DNA of 64,000 bases from Takifugu bimaculatus (taxonomy: Eukaryota > Chordata > Actinopteri > Tetraodontiformes > Tetraodontidae): the NCBI GenBank assembly GCA_004026145.2, contig CP034989.1, positions 3,176,134 to 3,240,133 on the forward strand. Reading direction: 5' to 3'. This document shows positions 44,159 through 50,862 of the stretch, one piece after another; position 1 is the first letter of the stretch; each line of letters starts with the position of its first letter. The position numbers and the translations under genes were made by a program. Under the pieces are notes generated by a model that was not told the DNA's origin, did no database searches, and saw nothing but the letters and a program-made list of their open reading frames with translations.

Positions 44159-46024
44159 CGTGCCTTCCCTGCTTCCATCAAGCGAGCGCTCGCCAGGTCT
44201 CTGTTTTTTTGGTGTGGTGCCCAAATTCCTGTCTGTTCTCATGACGCTGGAGGCGATCAGAGCGAACCTCCAATCTGTCGTTGCTGTGCTTAGCTAAAGA
44301 CAACCTCGCTCTCCTCCATCTTTGCGTGATGACGGGTCATTTTGCCGTCTTTCTTCAGCATTTCACGAGCCCCTAATCCCTGCCTTGTGGGACCGATCCC
44401 CTTTGTTCATCTCCGTCACCTCTGTCCTTTCAGCACCCCCCCCCGCCCTCTTCACCACCAGACTCTTGATGCATCATCTCTTGTTTCTTCTTGCTCCTCA
44501 GTAACATCTTCAAAGGCTCAGCTGTGTGTATGTACAACATGGCTGACATCAGGAGGGTTTTCCTGGGGCCGTACGCCCACCGAGACGGACCCAACTACCA
44601 GTGGGTGCCTTTTCAAGGGAGGGTGCCCTACCCCCGCCCTGGCACTGTGAGTCTGCCAGTAAAACTGGAAAATCCTGTCAAATTAAAACCACAAACACAC
44701 AAATATGAATCATTTCTTCAATCCTTAGTGTCCCAGCAAGACGTTCGGAGGATTTGACTCCACCAAAGACCTCCCTGATGATGTCATCACCTTCGCCAGG
44801 GGTCATCCGGCCATGTACAACCCGGTGCACCCAATAGGCGGGCGCCCCATCATGGTGCGGACGGATGTGGACTACCAGTTCTCCCAGCTGGTGGTGGACA
44901 GAGTGGAGGCAGAGGACGGACAAGTATGATGTCATGTTCATCGGCACAGGTCAGTGGCAACGATTTAACCTTATTTTTTAAAGAATCTTTCATTTTAGCT
45001 AACATGCGGCCATTTTTCCAGATGTGGGCACAGTGCTGAAGGTGGTGATGATCCCTAAGGAGAGCTGGCATGACCTGGAGGAGGTGGTGCTGGAGGAGAT
45101 GACCGTCTTCAGGGTATGACGTCGCAACAGCAGCATTTTGAAGCGGTGCTGAAGCCTCGGATGCTACAGATTTATACACCTGTGTGTGTGTTTTGTGCAG
45201 GATCCCACCCCCATTACTGCCATGGAGCTGTCCACCAAGCAGGTACAGACGTGCCCTCACCCCTAATCTTAAACCAGGACGTTTAACTGCGACCTTCCGC
45301 CCAGGATTCTTAAGTTTTACACCCGTTTTTTTTGCCCCGTTTTCAGCAACAGCTGTACCTGGGCTCGGCTCTGGGCGTCTCGCAGATGCCCCTGCACCGC
45401 TGCGAGGTGTACGGGAAAGCCTGCGCCGAGTGCTGCCTGGCCCGGGACCCTTACTGCGCCTGGGACGGCACCGAGTGTTCCAGATACTTTCCCACTGCCA
45501 AGAGGTAGGAGGCTGCGCTCGCTGGCTAAATATTTGCCCTTTATTTCTTCTCAGTGTTTGCTGAGCTCAAGCTCTTCCTGGGCACGGCGCCGGGGCTTTT
45601 GTGTTAATGATGTCACGCGTGGGTGCACCTGGGAGTTATCAGCGCACCTGCAGTGTGCTGTTGCAGTTGGCTTGATAGCGCTTTGCTCAAGGGCGTCTGG
45701 GCAGGCTGCTTTCTCTGACCTCCACGGGCCGGTTAACAAGCAGTGATGTCATATTGTTGTCAGCACGCTGGAATTTCTACTTCTGTGGATGAAAGCACCA
45801 AATTGGACCCGATCTCCCCAGCTAACGAGGTTCAGACAGCGTCCGCTAATCGATTAATCGATGTTGAAAGTGGCTGGAGCTGAAGAAAAAGAGCAAAAAA
45901 TGCAGTAATTTAATCCACATGTACGTAGGATCATTCCAAAAGGTACAATTCGGAAAACTGGGTTACAACATTTGCCAGGAACAGTTGTTTCAAGCTGTGG
46001 GACCGTCGCCCCGCAGCCAATATT

Positions 46025-46059
<35 letters not shown>

Positions 46060-48118
46060 ACGCACACGTTTGTAATACTATCTTTGTGGGGTCTTTGATC
46101 GATGCGATACATTTCCTTAACCTAACTCCAACCTAACCCTTGAAGCCAAGTCTTCTCCCTCAAGCAGCCATTCAAACCTGTGAGGACCACACACGGCTAA
46201 ATGTCCCCACTTTGCTGGTGAAATGCTTATTCTGGGACTACGCATCAAATCCAACACAATATACAGCTACACAAGCAGACACACACACTAAATTACAGCC
46301 AACAGGAGCTGTCTGACCGCTTCACACTGCAACCAAGAGGTATGAACATAACACACCCTCAAATTACCTCTGCTGTATTCCAGCGGTATTACACACTCAC
46401 ACACACATACACACACACTGCATCCCATTCATCCAGAACTTCTCACACTAGCAGAAGTGGGCCAGTGGGTTTAACTCAACCTTGGCTGGGTTACAGAGGA
46501 GGTGGCACACCCCGCGGTTGAGACCAGGATGGACTCCTGCGCATACTTTCCCAGCCCTGCACGTGCTCAGGCAGGAAGTGCACAGCGGAGGGAGGCGTGT
46601 TGGAGACGCAGAGATGAGTGATTAAATATGATATTCAGAAAGGGAAAAAACCCCCGACTCACATTCTGAGCGCAGCTGCCCATCTGGTTCTCCTTTACCT
46701 TGTGTTTCTGCTTCTCACCTTTGCCGCCCCCACTCCCTCCATCTCAGCCCAGCTCTGCTTTTTACAGCCGCTGTCAGAGACCTTAAATATGACCACGACA
46801 TTTAAGAACAGGGCAGACACGTCCACAGGCAGTCACCACAGCCTGCTCATTAAAACACTTCACCTTTTTTCTTTTAGAAAAAAAAAATGCAATTTTATGA
46901 GAATATTTGAGGGAACAAAACAACTTCCTCTTCTTGAAACTGGGTTTGTATTGCATTGTGTAACACTGCCCCCTAGCGGTTGGCAGGAAGCTGTGCAGCG
47001 ACCAAAACCTGCTCAAGCTTTAAATGACCTGTGAATTCAAACCAGTTTTATGTCCCACTTTGCAGACGAACCAGGAGACAGGACATCAGGAACGGAGATC
47101 CTCTCTCCCAGTGCTCGGACCTGCAGCATCACGGTTAGAACACCTTTTATCGTGACATAAAAAGGCTGATTGCGGGACATCAGGGTCTGATTCATGGGTT
47201 TGAACATCTGTGTTGATGAGCAGAAGACGCCGATGGCGTCGGCAGCGTGGAGGACAGGAGCGTGTACGGCGTGGAGAACAGCAGCATGTTCCTGGAGTGC
47301 AGCCCCAAGTCTCAGCGAGCGCTCATCTACTGGCAGCTGCAGAAACCCGACGAGGATCGCAGGCTCGAGGTGGGTGTGGCGGCTCAGAGGACTCCATCCA
47401 CCGCAATCAGCCGTTTAACTCAGGCGGGTTTGTTTTCCAGATCAAGTTCGATGAGCGGGTGCTCCGGACAGAGCAGGGCCTGCTCATCCGCAGCCTGGCC
47501 CAGTCCGACACGGGCGTCTACCACTGCCAGGCCGTGGAGCACGGCTTCATCCAGCCTCTGCTGCGCCTCAGCCTCCAGGTCATCCCCGCCCAGAAACTGG
47601 GTGAAATCCTCCCCGGGCTTCCCGCCGCGGACGCCGGGGTCGACCAGTCCGCCAAGCACAGGCTGTGGTATCGGGATTTCCTTTCTCTCCTGGACCACCC
47701 GGACCTCAGCAGCGTGGAGGAGTTCTGCGACCGCGTTTGGAAGAAAGAGCGCAAACAAAAGAGGGTGAAGACGCCAAACGGCAACGCTCAGGTCAGGACG
47801 GACGGCGGCTCCAACTCGGCTCTGCAGCCAAAAGCTCCAAACCCCCAGAGGCAGCAGGCCGGCCCGCCCCAGAGCCGCCCGTGGCTCCAGGCTGGAGGTC
47901 CGGCGGCGGAGAAGAGCGAAAAGGGGACGCAAAACGTGGGCGGCCAGGTGCCGAAAAACAACCAGAAGACGCCGAAGGGCAACGCGGCCGCCTCTGCGGC
48001 CGCCGGGGGGTCTCGGGCGAGCAGCCAGCACGCCGCCAAGTGGAGACGGCTTCAGGAAAATAAGAAGGGACGCAACAGGAGGACCCATGAGCTTCAGAGA
48101 CCCCCGCGGAGCGTTTGA
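25745..48118 (+). CDS. sema3a: semaphorin-3A, secreted axon-guidance ligand (17 coding exons)
   Basis: Coding segments: 25745-25850, 34127-34287, 34978-35040, 38499-38618, 39390-39480, 39565-39684, 41888-42030, 42115-42229, 42307-42376, 44502-44646, 44729-44949, 45022-45113, 45201-45242, 45347-45504, 47066-47133, 47224-47369, 47441-48118. All introns are GT-AG and phases join exactly, apart from one extra base in exon 11. The product is about 845 residues against about 770 for mammalian SEMA3A. Order: signal peptide (1 to about 20), sema domain (about 60-513), PSI (about 515-566), furin site RRTRR (549-553), Ig domain (Cys597-Cys649), tail with Cys716, second basic site RKQKR (724-728) and a C-terminal basic run. 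Family knowledge: a secreted dimer that repels axons through neuropilin-1/plexin-A. The N-terminal NVPRLKLSYK and terminal RNRRTHE...RSV match SEMA3A better than other class 3 members. The ATG has a strong Kozak context (gccATGg). Co-orthologue a or b is undecided. Confidence 0.93.
26565..26587. repeat. (CCT)n repeat, sema3a intron 1
   Basis: About eight CCT units. Confidence 0.85.
27778..27791 (-). promoter_or_regulatory. CTCF-type motif (reverse), sema3a intron 1
   Basis: The reverse complement, CCACTAGGTGGCAG, matches the CTCF core fully. Lies 2 kb inside intron 1 and points toward the forward site at 4945 (convergent), so the two flank the sema3a promoter. Confidence 0.55.
29083..29110. 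repeat. (TG)14 microsatellite, sema3a intron 1
   Basis: Uninterrupted run. Confidence 0.93.
32445..32464. repeat. (GT)10 microsatellite, sema3a intron 1
   Basis: Uninterrupted run. Confidence 0.9.
33855..33888. repeat. C15 plus (AC)n compound repeat, sema3a intron 1
   Basis: Fifteen C followed by about nine AC units, 240 bp before exon 2; same layout as the 9.97-kb repeat. Confidence 0.93.
34127..34287 (+). CDS. sema3a: sema3a coding exon 2
   Basis: Residues 36-89, the start of the sema beta-propeller (EMLESSNLVTF, LLDEERGRLLVGAEDHLFSF). The acceptor is CTCCTGCAG and the donor is CAG|GTGAGG (phase 0). It follows an 8.3-kb first intron. Confidence 0.94.
34288..34977 (+). other. sema3a: sema3a intron 2 (690 bp)
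   Basis: Ordinary intron, GTGAGG to CACACAG. Nothing notable seen in it. Confidence 0.9.
34978..35040 (+). CDS. sema3a: sema3a coding exon 3
   Basis: Residues 90-110, containing the conserved RDECKWAGKD with a propeller cysteine. The acceptor is CCACACAG and the donor is TGG|GTGAGT. The last residues read DFW where I recall DIL in mammals, a minor divergence at an exon edge. Confidence 0.92.
35816..36165 (-). mobile_element. possible decayed Tc1/mariner-type transposase fragment
   Basis: On the minus strand one frame reads VLCRKSG, then IKCGGGGIVWG, resembling the KCGGGSxMVWG segment of Tc1-like transposases. No complete DDE set or terminal repeats were identified, and the reading is broken. 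It could be chance. Confidence 0.25.
36746..36796. repeat. 17-bp tandem repeat, three copies
   Basis: ACACTAAAGTTCTAATT repeated three times without mismatch in AT-rich sema3a intron 3. Confidence 0.9.
37763..37822. repeat. (TG)30 microsatellite, sema3a intron 3
   Basis: The longest pure dinucleotide run in the window. It is followed by a duplicated TGTGACATGCACTGCTT (ending about 37856). Confidence 0.95.
38499..38618 (+). CDS. sema3a: sema3a coding exon 4
   Basis: Residues 111-150: KECNNFIRVL, a probable N-glycosylation site NQT, and CGTGAFHPIC, a class 3 semaphorin hallmark. The acceptor is CTTTTCAG and the donor is GAG|GTAACA (phase 0). Confidence 0.94.
38619..39389 (+). other. sema3a: sema3a intron 4 (771 bp)
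   Basis: Contains the hairpin at 38879-38901 and a short CA run. Confidence 0.9.
38879..38901. repeat. perfect inverted repeat, sema3a intron 4
   Basis: Nine-base arms GGTCTCACA and TGTGAGACC around AAGAC, able to form a short hairpin. A CA run follows at 38955-38975. Confidence 0.7.
39390..39480 (+). CDS. sema3a: sema3a coding exon 5
   Basis: Residues 151-180 plus one base. Contains FENGRGKSPYDP, the conserved neuropilin/plexin-facing loop region of class 3 semaphorins. The segment LALHF appears one residue shorter than the human counterpart as I recall it. Donor ATCG|GTGAGT (phase 1). Confidence 0.93.
39565..39684 (+). CDS. sema3a: sema3a coding exon 6
   Basis: Residues 181-220 plus one base: DGELYSGTSADFMGRDFAIFRTLG and RTEQHDSRWLN, nearly invariant in class 3 semaphorins. 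It is separated from exon 5 by an intron of only 84 bp. Confidence 0.95.
39685..41887 (+). other. sema3a: sema3a intron 6 (2.2 kb)
   Basis: AT-rich at about 39830-40200, then GC-rich (about 41330-41560) with two G runs. No gene seen. Confidence 0.9.
41888..42030 (+). CDS. sema3a: sema3a coding exon 7
   Basis: Residues 221-268: ESDNPEDDKIFLFFKENAMDG and ARIGQ-like SRIGQLCK, central sema domain. The acceptor is CTCCTTGCAG and the donor is AAG|GTAACA (phase 0). Confidence 0.95.
42115..42229 (+). CDS. sema3a: sema3a coding exon 8
   Basis: Residues 269-306 plus one base: NDMGGHRSLVNKWTTFLKAR, then CSVPG and the IDTHFDEL signature. The donor is CTGC|GTGAGT. Introns 7 and 8 are 84 and 77 bp. Confidence 0.95.
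42307..42376 (+). CDS. sema3a: sema3a coding exon 9
   Basis: Residues 307-329 plus two bases: QDVFLMSSKDPKNPVIYAVF. The acceptor is CTCCACAG and the donor is CCAG|GTACCG. Confidence 0.94.
43545..43577. repeat. (TG)16 microsatellite, sema3a intron 9
   Basis: Uninterrupted run. Confidence 0.92.
44123..44156. repeat. (TG)17 microsatellite, sema3a intron 9
   Basis: Uninterrupted run 345 bp before exon 10. Confidence 0.92.
44502..44646 (+). CDS. sema3a: sema3a coding exon 10
   Basis: Residues 330-378: SNIFKGSAVCMYNM and VFLGPYAHRDGPNYQW, ending PYPRPGT. The acceptor is GCTCCTCAG and the donor is ACT|GTGAGT (phase 0). Confidence 0.95.
44729..44949 (+). CDS. sema3a: sema3a coding exon 11, carrying a +1 frameshift
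   Basis: Residues 379-451 of the family reading: CPSKTFGGFDSTKDLPDDVI, then the end of the sema domain. The exon is 221 nt, but its flanking phases (0 in, 1 out) require 220. At 44921-44924 the sequence reads CAAG where the conserved DGQYDVMFIGT needs CAG, so one extra A (44922/44923) puts the frame onto TGA at 44927-44929. Read literally the protein would end at residue 444, without PSI and Ig domains. All downstream exons are intact, which favours a sequence error or a rare allele. Confidence 0.9.
45022..45113 (+). CDS. sema3a: sema3a coding exon 12
   Basis: Residues 452-482: DVGTVLKVVMIPKESWHDLE and EEMTVFR, last blades of the propeller. The acceptor is TTTTTCCAG and the donor is AGG|GTATGA (phase 0). 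Confidence 0.94.
45201..45242 (+). CDS. sema3a: sema3a coding exon 13 (42-nt exon)
   Basis: Residues 483-496, DPTPITAMELSTKQ. Very short, but a recognisable match to the class 3 linker EPTAISAMELSTKQ. The acceptor is TTTTGTGCAG and the donor is CAG|GTACAG. Confidence 0.92.
45347..45504 (+). CDS. sema3a: sema3a coding exon 14 (PSI domain)
   Basis: Residues 497-548 plus two bases. Carries the cysteine-rich PSI motif HRCEVYGKACAECCLARDPY followed by CAWDG, then RYFPTAK leading into the furin site. The acceptor is CGTTTTCAG and the donor is AGAG|GTAGGA. Confidence 0.95.
46025..46068. repeat. (CA)n/(CACACG)n repeat, sema3a intron 14
   Basis: CA run grading into CACACG units. Confidence 0.92.
46073..46240. 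repeat. teleost dispersed repeat (GTGGGG...CTAACCCT...GTGAGGACC type)
   Basis: Has the order TTTGTGGGGTC, CCTAACTCCAACCTAACCCT, AAGCCAAGTCTTC, CTCAAGCAGCCATTCAA, TGTGAGGACC, AATGTCCCCACTTTGCTGG. This matches a repeat I recognise as widespread in fish genomes beside CA runs. The family name cannot be given without a repeat library. Confidence 0.5.
46966..46979 (-). promoter_or_regulatory. CTCF-type motif (reverse), sema3a intron 14
   Basis: The reverse complement, CCGCTAGGGGGCAG, is a close CTCF core match (G at position 3 is also common). Lies 86 bp before exon 15. Confidence 0.5.
47066..47133 (+). CDS. sema3a: sema3a coding exon 15 (furin site)
   Basis: Residues 549-571: RRTRRQDIRNGDPLSQCSDL. 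RRTRR is the proprotein-convertase site conserved in SEMA3A. The donor ACG|GTTAGA is acceptable but weaker than the others. Confidence 0.92.
47224..47369 (+). CDS. sema3a: sema3a coding exon 16 (Ig domain, first half)
   Basis: Residues 572-620: YGVENSSMFLECSPKSQRAL with the first Ig cysteine (597) and Trp608. The 3' splice site is a tandem GAG-CAG-AAG at 47218-47226. CAG (exon from 47224) is preferred, but AAG (from 47227) and GAG (from 47221) are also in frame. Donor GAG|GTGGGT. Confidence 0.9.
47441..48118 (+). CDS. sema3a: sema3a coding exon 17 (Ig end, basic tail, stop)
   Basis: Residues 621-845. First comes the second Ig cysteine in DTGVYHCQAVEHGFIQ, then LWYRDFLSLLDHPDLSSVEE and Cys716, the inter-chain dimer cysteine by family analogy. 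The convertase-like site RKQKR follows, and the terminal basic motif KWRRLQENKKGRNRRTHELQ ends RPPRSV, stop TGA at 48116. Between them residues 736-819 (47786-48037) form a Gln/Pro/Ala/Gly/Lys-rich insert absent from mammalian SEMA3A as I recall it. Confidence 0.94.
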   Translation: MKFDERVLRTEQGLLIRSLAQSDTGVYHCQAVEHGFIQPLLRLSLQVIPAQKLGEILPGLPAADAGVDQSAKHRLWYRDFLSLLDHPDLSSVEEFCDRVWKKERKQKRVKTPNGNAQVRTDGGSNSALQPKAPNPQRQQAGPPQSRPWLQAGGPAAEKSEKGTQNVGGQVPKNNQKTPKGNAAASAAAGGSRASSQHAAKWRRLQENKKGRNRRTHELQRPPRSV

Positions 48119-48867
48119 GGAACAGCAGAATCAAAGAAAAGAAGCCCAGATCCACACATACAAGCACAAACCCACGCACCCAAACATGCACACAAGCACA
48201 TCCTGTAGATCGTGTACGACTCCGACCTCTCCACCCATAAACCAACGCCTAGGTAGACGTCCACCAACTCCTCTGGTGCCGCAGCGACTGAGCGCTCATT
48301 CAAGAACACAAACGGACCGCGAAGAAGGCCGAGGAACTGGAACACGGCCTGCAAATGTGTGAGGACATGGCTGGTTGCCTGGGATACGGGCTGGCGGACA
48401 ACCTCCTGTACATAAGCTCCTAAAATAAGACCGGGACAAAAGCGTGTACCGAGGAGGCGAGCAGATGGACCTAATGTGCTGACGGGACAGTTGGACGCGG
48501 ATGGACCCACGGACGCTTCCGCCGCCGCTGCCGCCGCCGTCTCTGGCCTGAGCACGTGAACGGCGTGATGAGGTTCGAGAAACAGATGAAAAAAATAGAG
48601 CCAAGACGGAGGAGAGGGACGGGCCGCTGTTCCCCTCGGCCACCTTCTGAAGCTGGGGAAGGCTTTGTGCATGTGTTTGTCGGTCAATGTTTTAATAAGC
48701 TAGTTATTTTACAAAAAAAATTAGCTTTTTTTTAAAAAACAACAAAACTATTTACCTTTCTGTTCTGTAGAGGAGGCCGAACAAAAAAAAAAGAAGCTAT
48801 TTTTGTGTTGCTGTTGCTGATTCCTGCTGTCGGCGATGCTCCAAACCCAGTCCCAGACCAGCGTTTG

Positions 48868-48902
48868 TGTACATATATACCGCCATGCTAACTGTGTATA
48901 TA
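48868..48902 (+). promoter_or_regulatory. pair of Pumilio response elements in sema3a 3' UTR
   Basis: TGTACATA at 48868-48875 and TGTATATA at 48895-48902 both fit the Pumilio/PUF consensus TGTANATA. They lie on the sense strand of the 3' UTR, 27 nt start to start. Regulation by Pumilio is inferred from the motif. Confidence 0.4.
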
Positions 48903-49474
48903 CGGCACGTACACGGTCAAGAACTCCGCCCGTTATTATTTATTTGCTCATTGTTTTGTGAAAGGGTTGCATTTATTTTTGATATTATGCTACTCGGGGT
49001 TCAGCGGTGTATTCGGAGAAACGACGGCACCAGAAGCTACTTTGATGGACCAACTGACTGGAACGCCACGGACTGGTTGGAAACGCGTGAACTGGCTCCG
49101 ACTACGATAAGCACAATTCTGTTACTTTTGACCTTTTTTCCTTTTTGTCAGGCTGTCCGGAACCATCCAGTCATCGACGAGCCATTACGTGTAAGATAAT
49201 TCCCCGAACTGAACAACATTAGCTGTGAATCTCTGTAAGAAATAGTCGAAAATGTTAAATTTAGTCTGAAAGAGACACATTATACTGCATGTGAATGCTA
49301 CCTACAGTAAGTGCATCTTTTTTTATCGTCTCTTTGCGTGTTCCGTGTGAGAGGGGTGCAGGTTTCTTCTGTCCTTTTTGCCAAAACCGGTGATTGTAAC
49401 GAACTCTGGCCAAAGCCTTGCGAGAAGACCCCCCCCCCTTCCCCCACACAACGACAAGACTGATGTGTCAAGGC

Positions 49475-49480
49475 AATAAA
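49475..49480 (+). terminator. polyadenylation signal AATAAA, proximal
   Basis: Canonical hexamer about 1.36 kb after the sema3a stop codon, followed by T-rich sequence. Confidence 0.45.
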
Positions 49481-49585
49481 TTAGTCTTCTCCACCAAACC
49501 CGTGTCCCCCCCGACTCTGGTGGAAAGTGCGAAAGCTGAACGTCGCTGCTGTAACGGTTCTTTCTGGCATGTGTTCGGTTGTCTG

Positions 49586-49591
49586 AATAAA
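49586..49591 (+). terminator. polyadenylation signal AATAAA, distal
   Basis: Second canonical hexamer, with a GT-rich downstream element near 49630-49650 (TTCTTATTGTGTTCTGTAC), a better match to a complete poly(A) site than the proximal signal. Confidence 0.5.
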
Positions 49592-49741
49592 CATCTCCGT
49601 TTGAAACAAAAGGAGAGGAGGGAGAGGAATGTTCTTATTGTGTTCTGTACAGAGCTGAAGCTCCGATCCATCAGGAACAATCCCGGCTGATCGCCAACGC
49701 GTCCTTTAGTTTGTTGCCTCTGTAAAGGTTCCCCCAAACGG

Positions 49742-49755
49742 CCACAAGGGGGCAG
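49742..49755 (+). promoter_or_regulatory. CTCF-type motif (forward), after sema3a
   Basis: CCACAAGGGGGCAG, one position off the CTCF consensus. Just beyond the sema3a poly(A) signals and divergent from the 46966 motif, so it sits at the sema3a/pclo border. Confidence 0.45.
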
Positions 49756-50840
49756 TGTCGCTGTGAAACACTTGGAACGTGTGTGTGTGTGCGCAATCAC
49801 GTTTTGTTGCCTTCGAGTTTCATACACGTTTGGCGCCCCCGCTGCCCTGTTGCCATGGCAACTGTCCTTGAATGCCCAGCGCGTGCGCATCTGTCTGACT
49901 CCCGACACGTGCACGCCTTCAGCCGTAGAAGGAGGCTGTGGAGAAAATCACCGTGGAAGATTTGACCGCCACGTCTCTCTGCCCCTGGAGACCGAGTGAA
50001 TCGATTCCTGACATAAAGCTTCTTTACATTTGTCACATATTCTTCAAGGCGAGATTAGAAGGTTACAGAAATACCAAAATGGTTCCTTAAAATAGTTCTT
50101 GTTGATGATGTCCCGCTAGCCTTGTCGCTAGCTCGAGGCAGGTTGTGGGAAACTGAGTTCAGGCAGAGGAACAGCTGACCTTTCTGGCCTTAAACATCCA
50201 CAACAAGCTGTTCGCTTCCTTAACAAAGAATCAAACCGGTCCAGCTCTCCACCTGTGTGGTTCCGCAGGTGATCCGGGAGATGGATCGCTCGTCAGGCGG
50301 TCCCGTAATTAGGGACCCTGCGGGTGAGTGGCAGCTGCCTCCAGCACCATGGCAACCGCGGAGGGATGGGATCCAGAGATGTTTTGATGAGACGCGCACT
50401 TCCTGAACTGATCCCAGAGCAGCGGCTGGATCAAAGTGGGACAAACTGGTTCCGGTTGACATTTTAAAATACACCTACAGGGACGGTTGATTGGCTGTGA
50501 GTCACCTGGGCTCCTGGGACAAACTCCCCACAGCGACGATGTCACCGGCTGTGACGCACCACCGCGACCGCAGGTGCGAGCGTGTTGCCGACGAACGCAG
50601 AGTGTTTGTGCGTGTGCGCGTCACATGACTGGGGTTCGTCCGCCTCTCCAGATGAATCAGCCTCTCCGGATGGAGCAACGTCGGCTGAGATGTCATCAAG
50701 TCGCTGTGAAAGTTTGGGGGTGGTGGTGGTGGTGGGGGGGGGGGTCAGCCCGCTTTAGGCTCTTCTGAGGAAAAAGTTGCTCTTCCCAAACAGCAGATTA
50801 AAATTTGACTGCCTCTTACATTCAAATAAACACGTGAGAA

Positions 50841-50862
50841 GCTTAGCTTAGCTTAGCTTAGC
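50841..50862. repeat. (GCTTA)4 pentanucleotide repeat
   Basis: Four perfect units plus GC. Confidence 0.85.

Larger units (their letters stand above)
42377..44501 (+). other. sema3a: sema3a intron 9 (2.1 kb)
   Basis: Carries two TG microsatellites. No other feature recognised. Confidence 0.9.
45505..47065 (+). other. sema3a: sema3a intron 14 (1.56 kb)
   Basis: Holds the CA/CACACG repeat, the adjoining fish dispersed repeat and a reverse CTCF-type motif near its 3' end. Confidence 0.9.
48119..49610 (+). other. sema3a: sema3a 3' untranslated region
   Basis: Runs from the TGA to just past two AATAAA signals. It holds A-rich and T-rich tracts (48700-48800), ATTTA-type elements near 48938-48980 and two Pumilio-type octamers. 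The exact end is inferred from the signals, not shown. Confidence 0.55.

Noticed and set aside
47420..48088. Minus-strand ORF of 222 codons opposite sema3a exon 17
   Set aside because: Shadow of the GC-rich coding exon; no homology of its own.
25745..48118. SEMA3D or SEMA3E as identity of the semaphorin
   Set aside because: N-terminal NVPRLKLSYKEMLES, the RRTRRQDIRNGDPL furin region and the NKKGRNRRTHE tail fit SEMA3A best.
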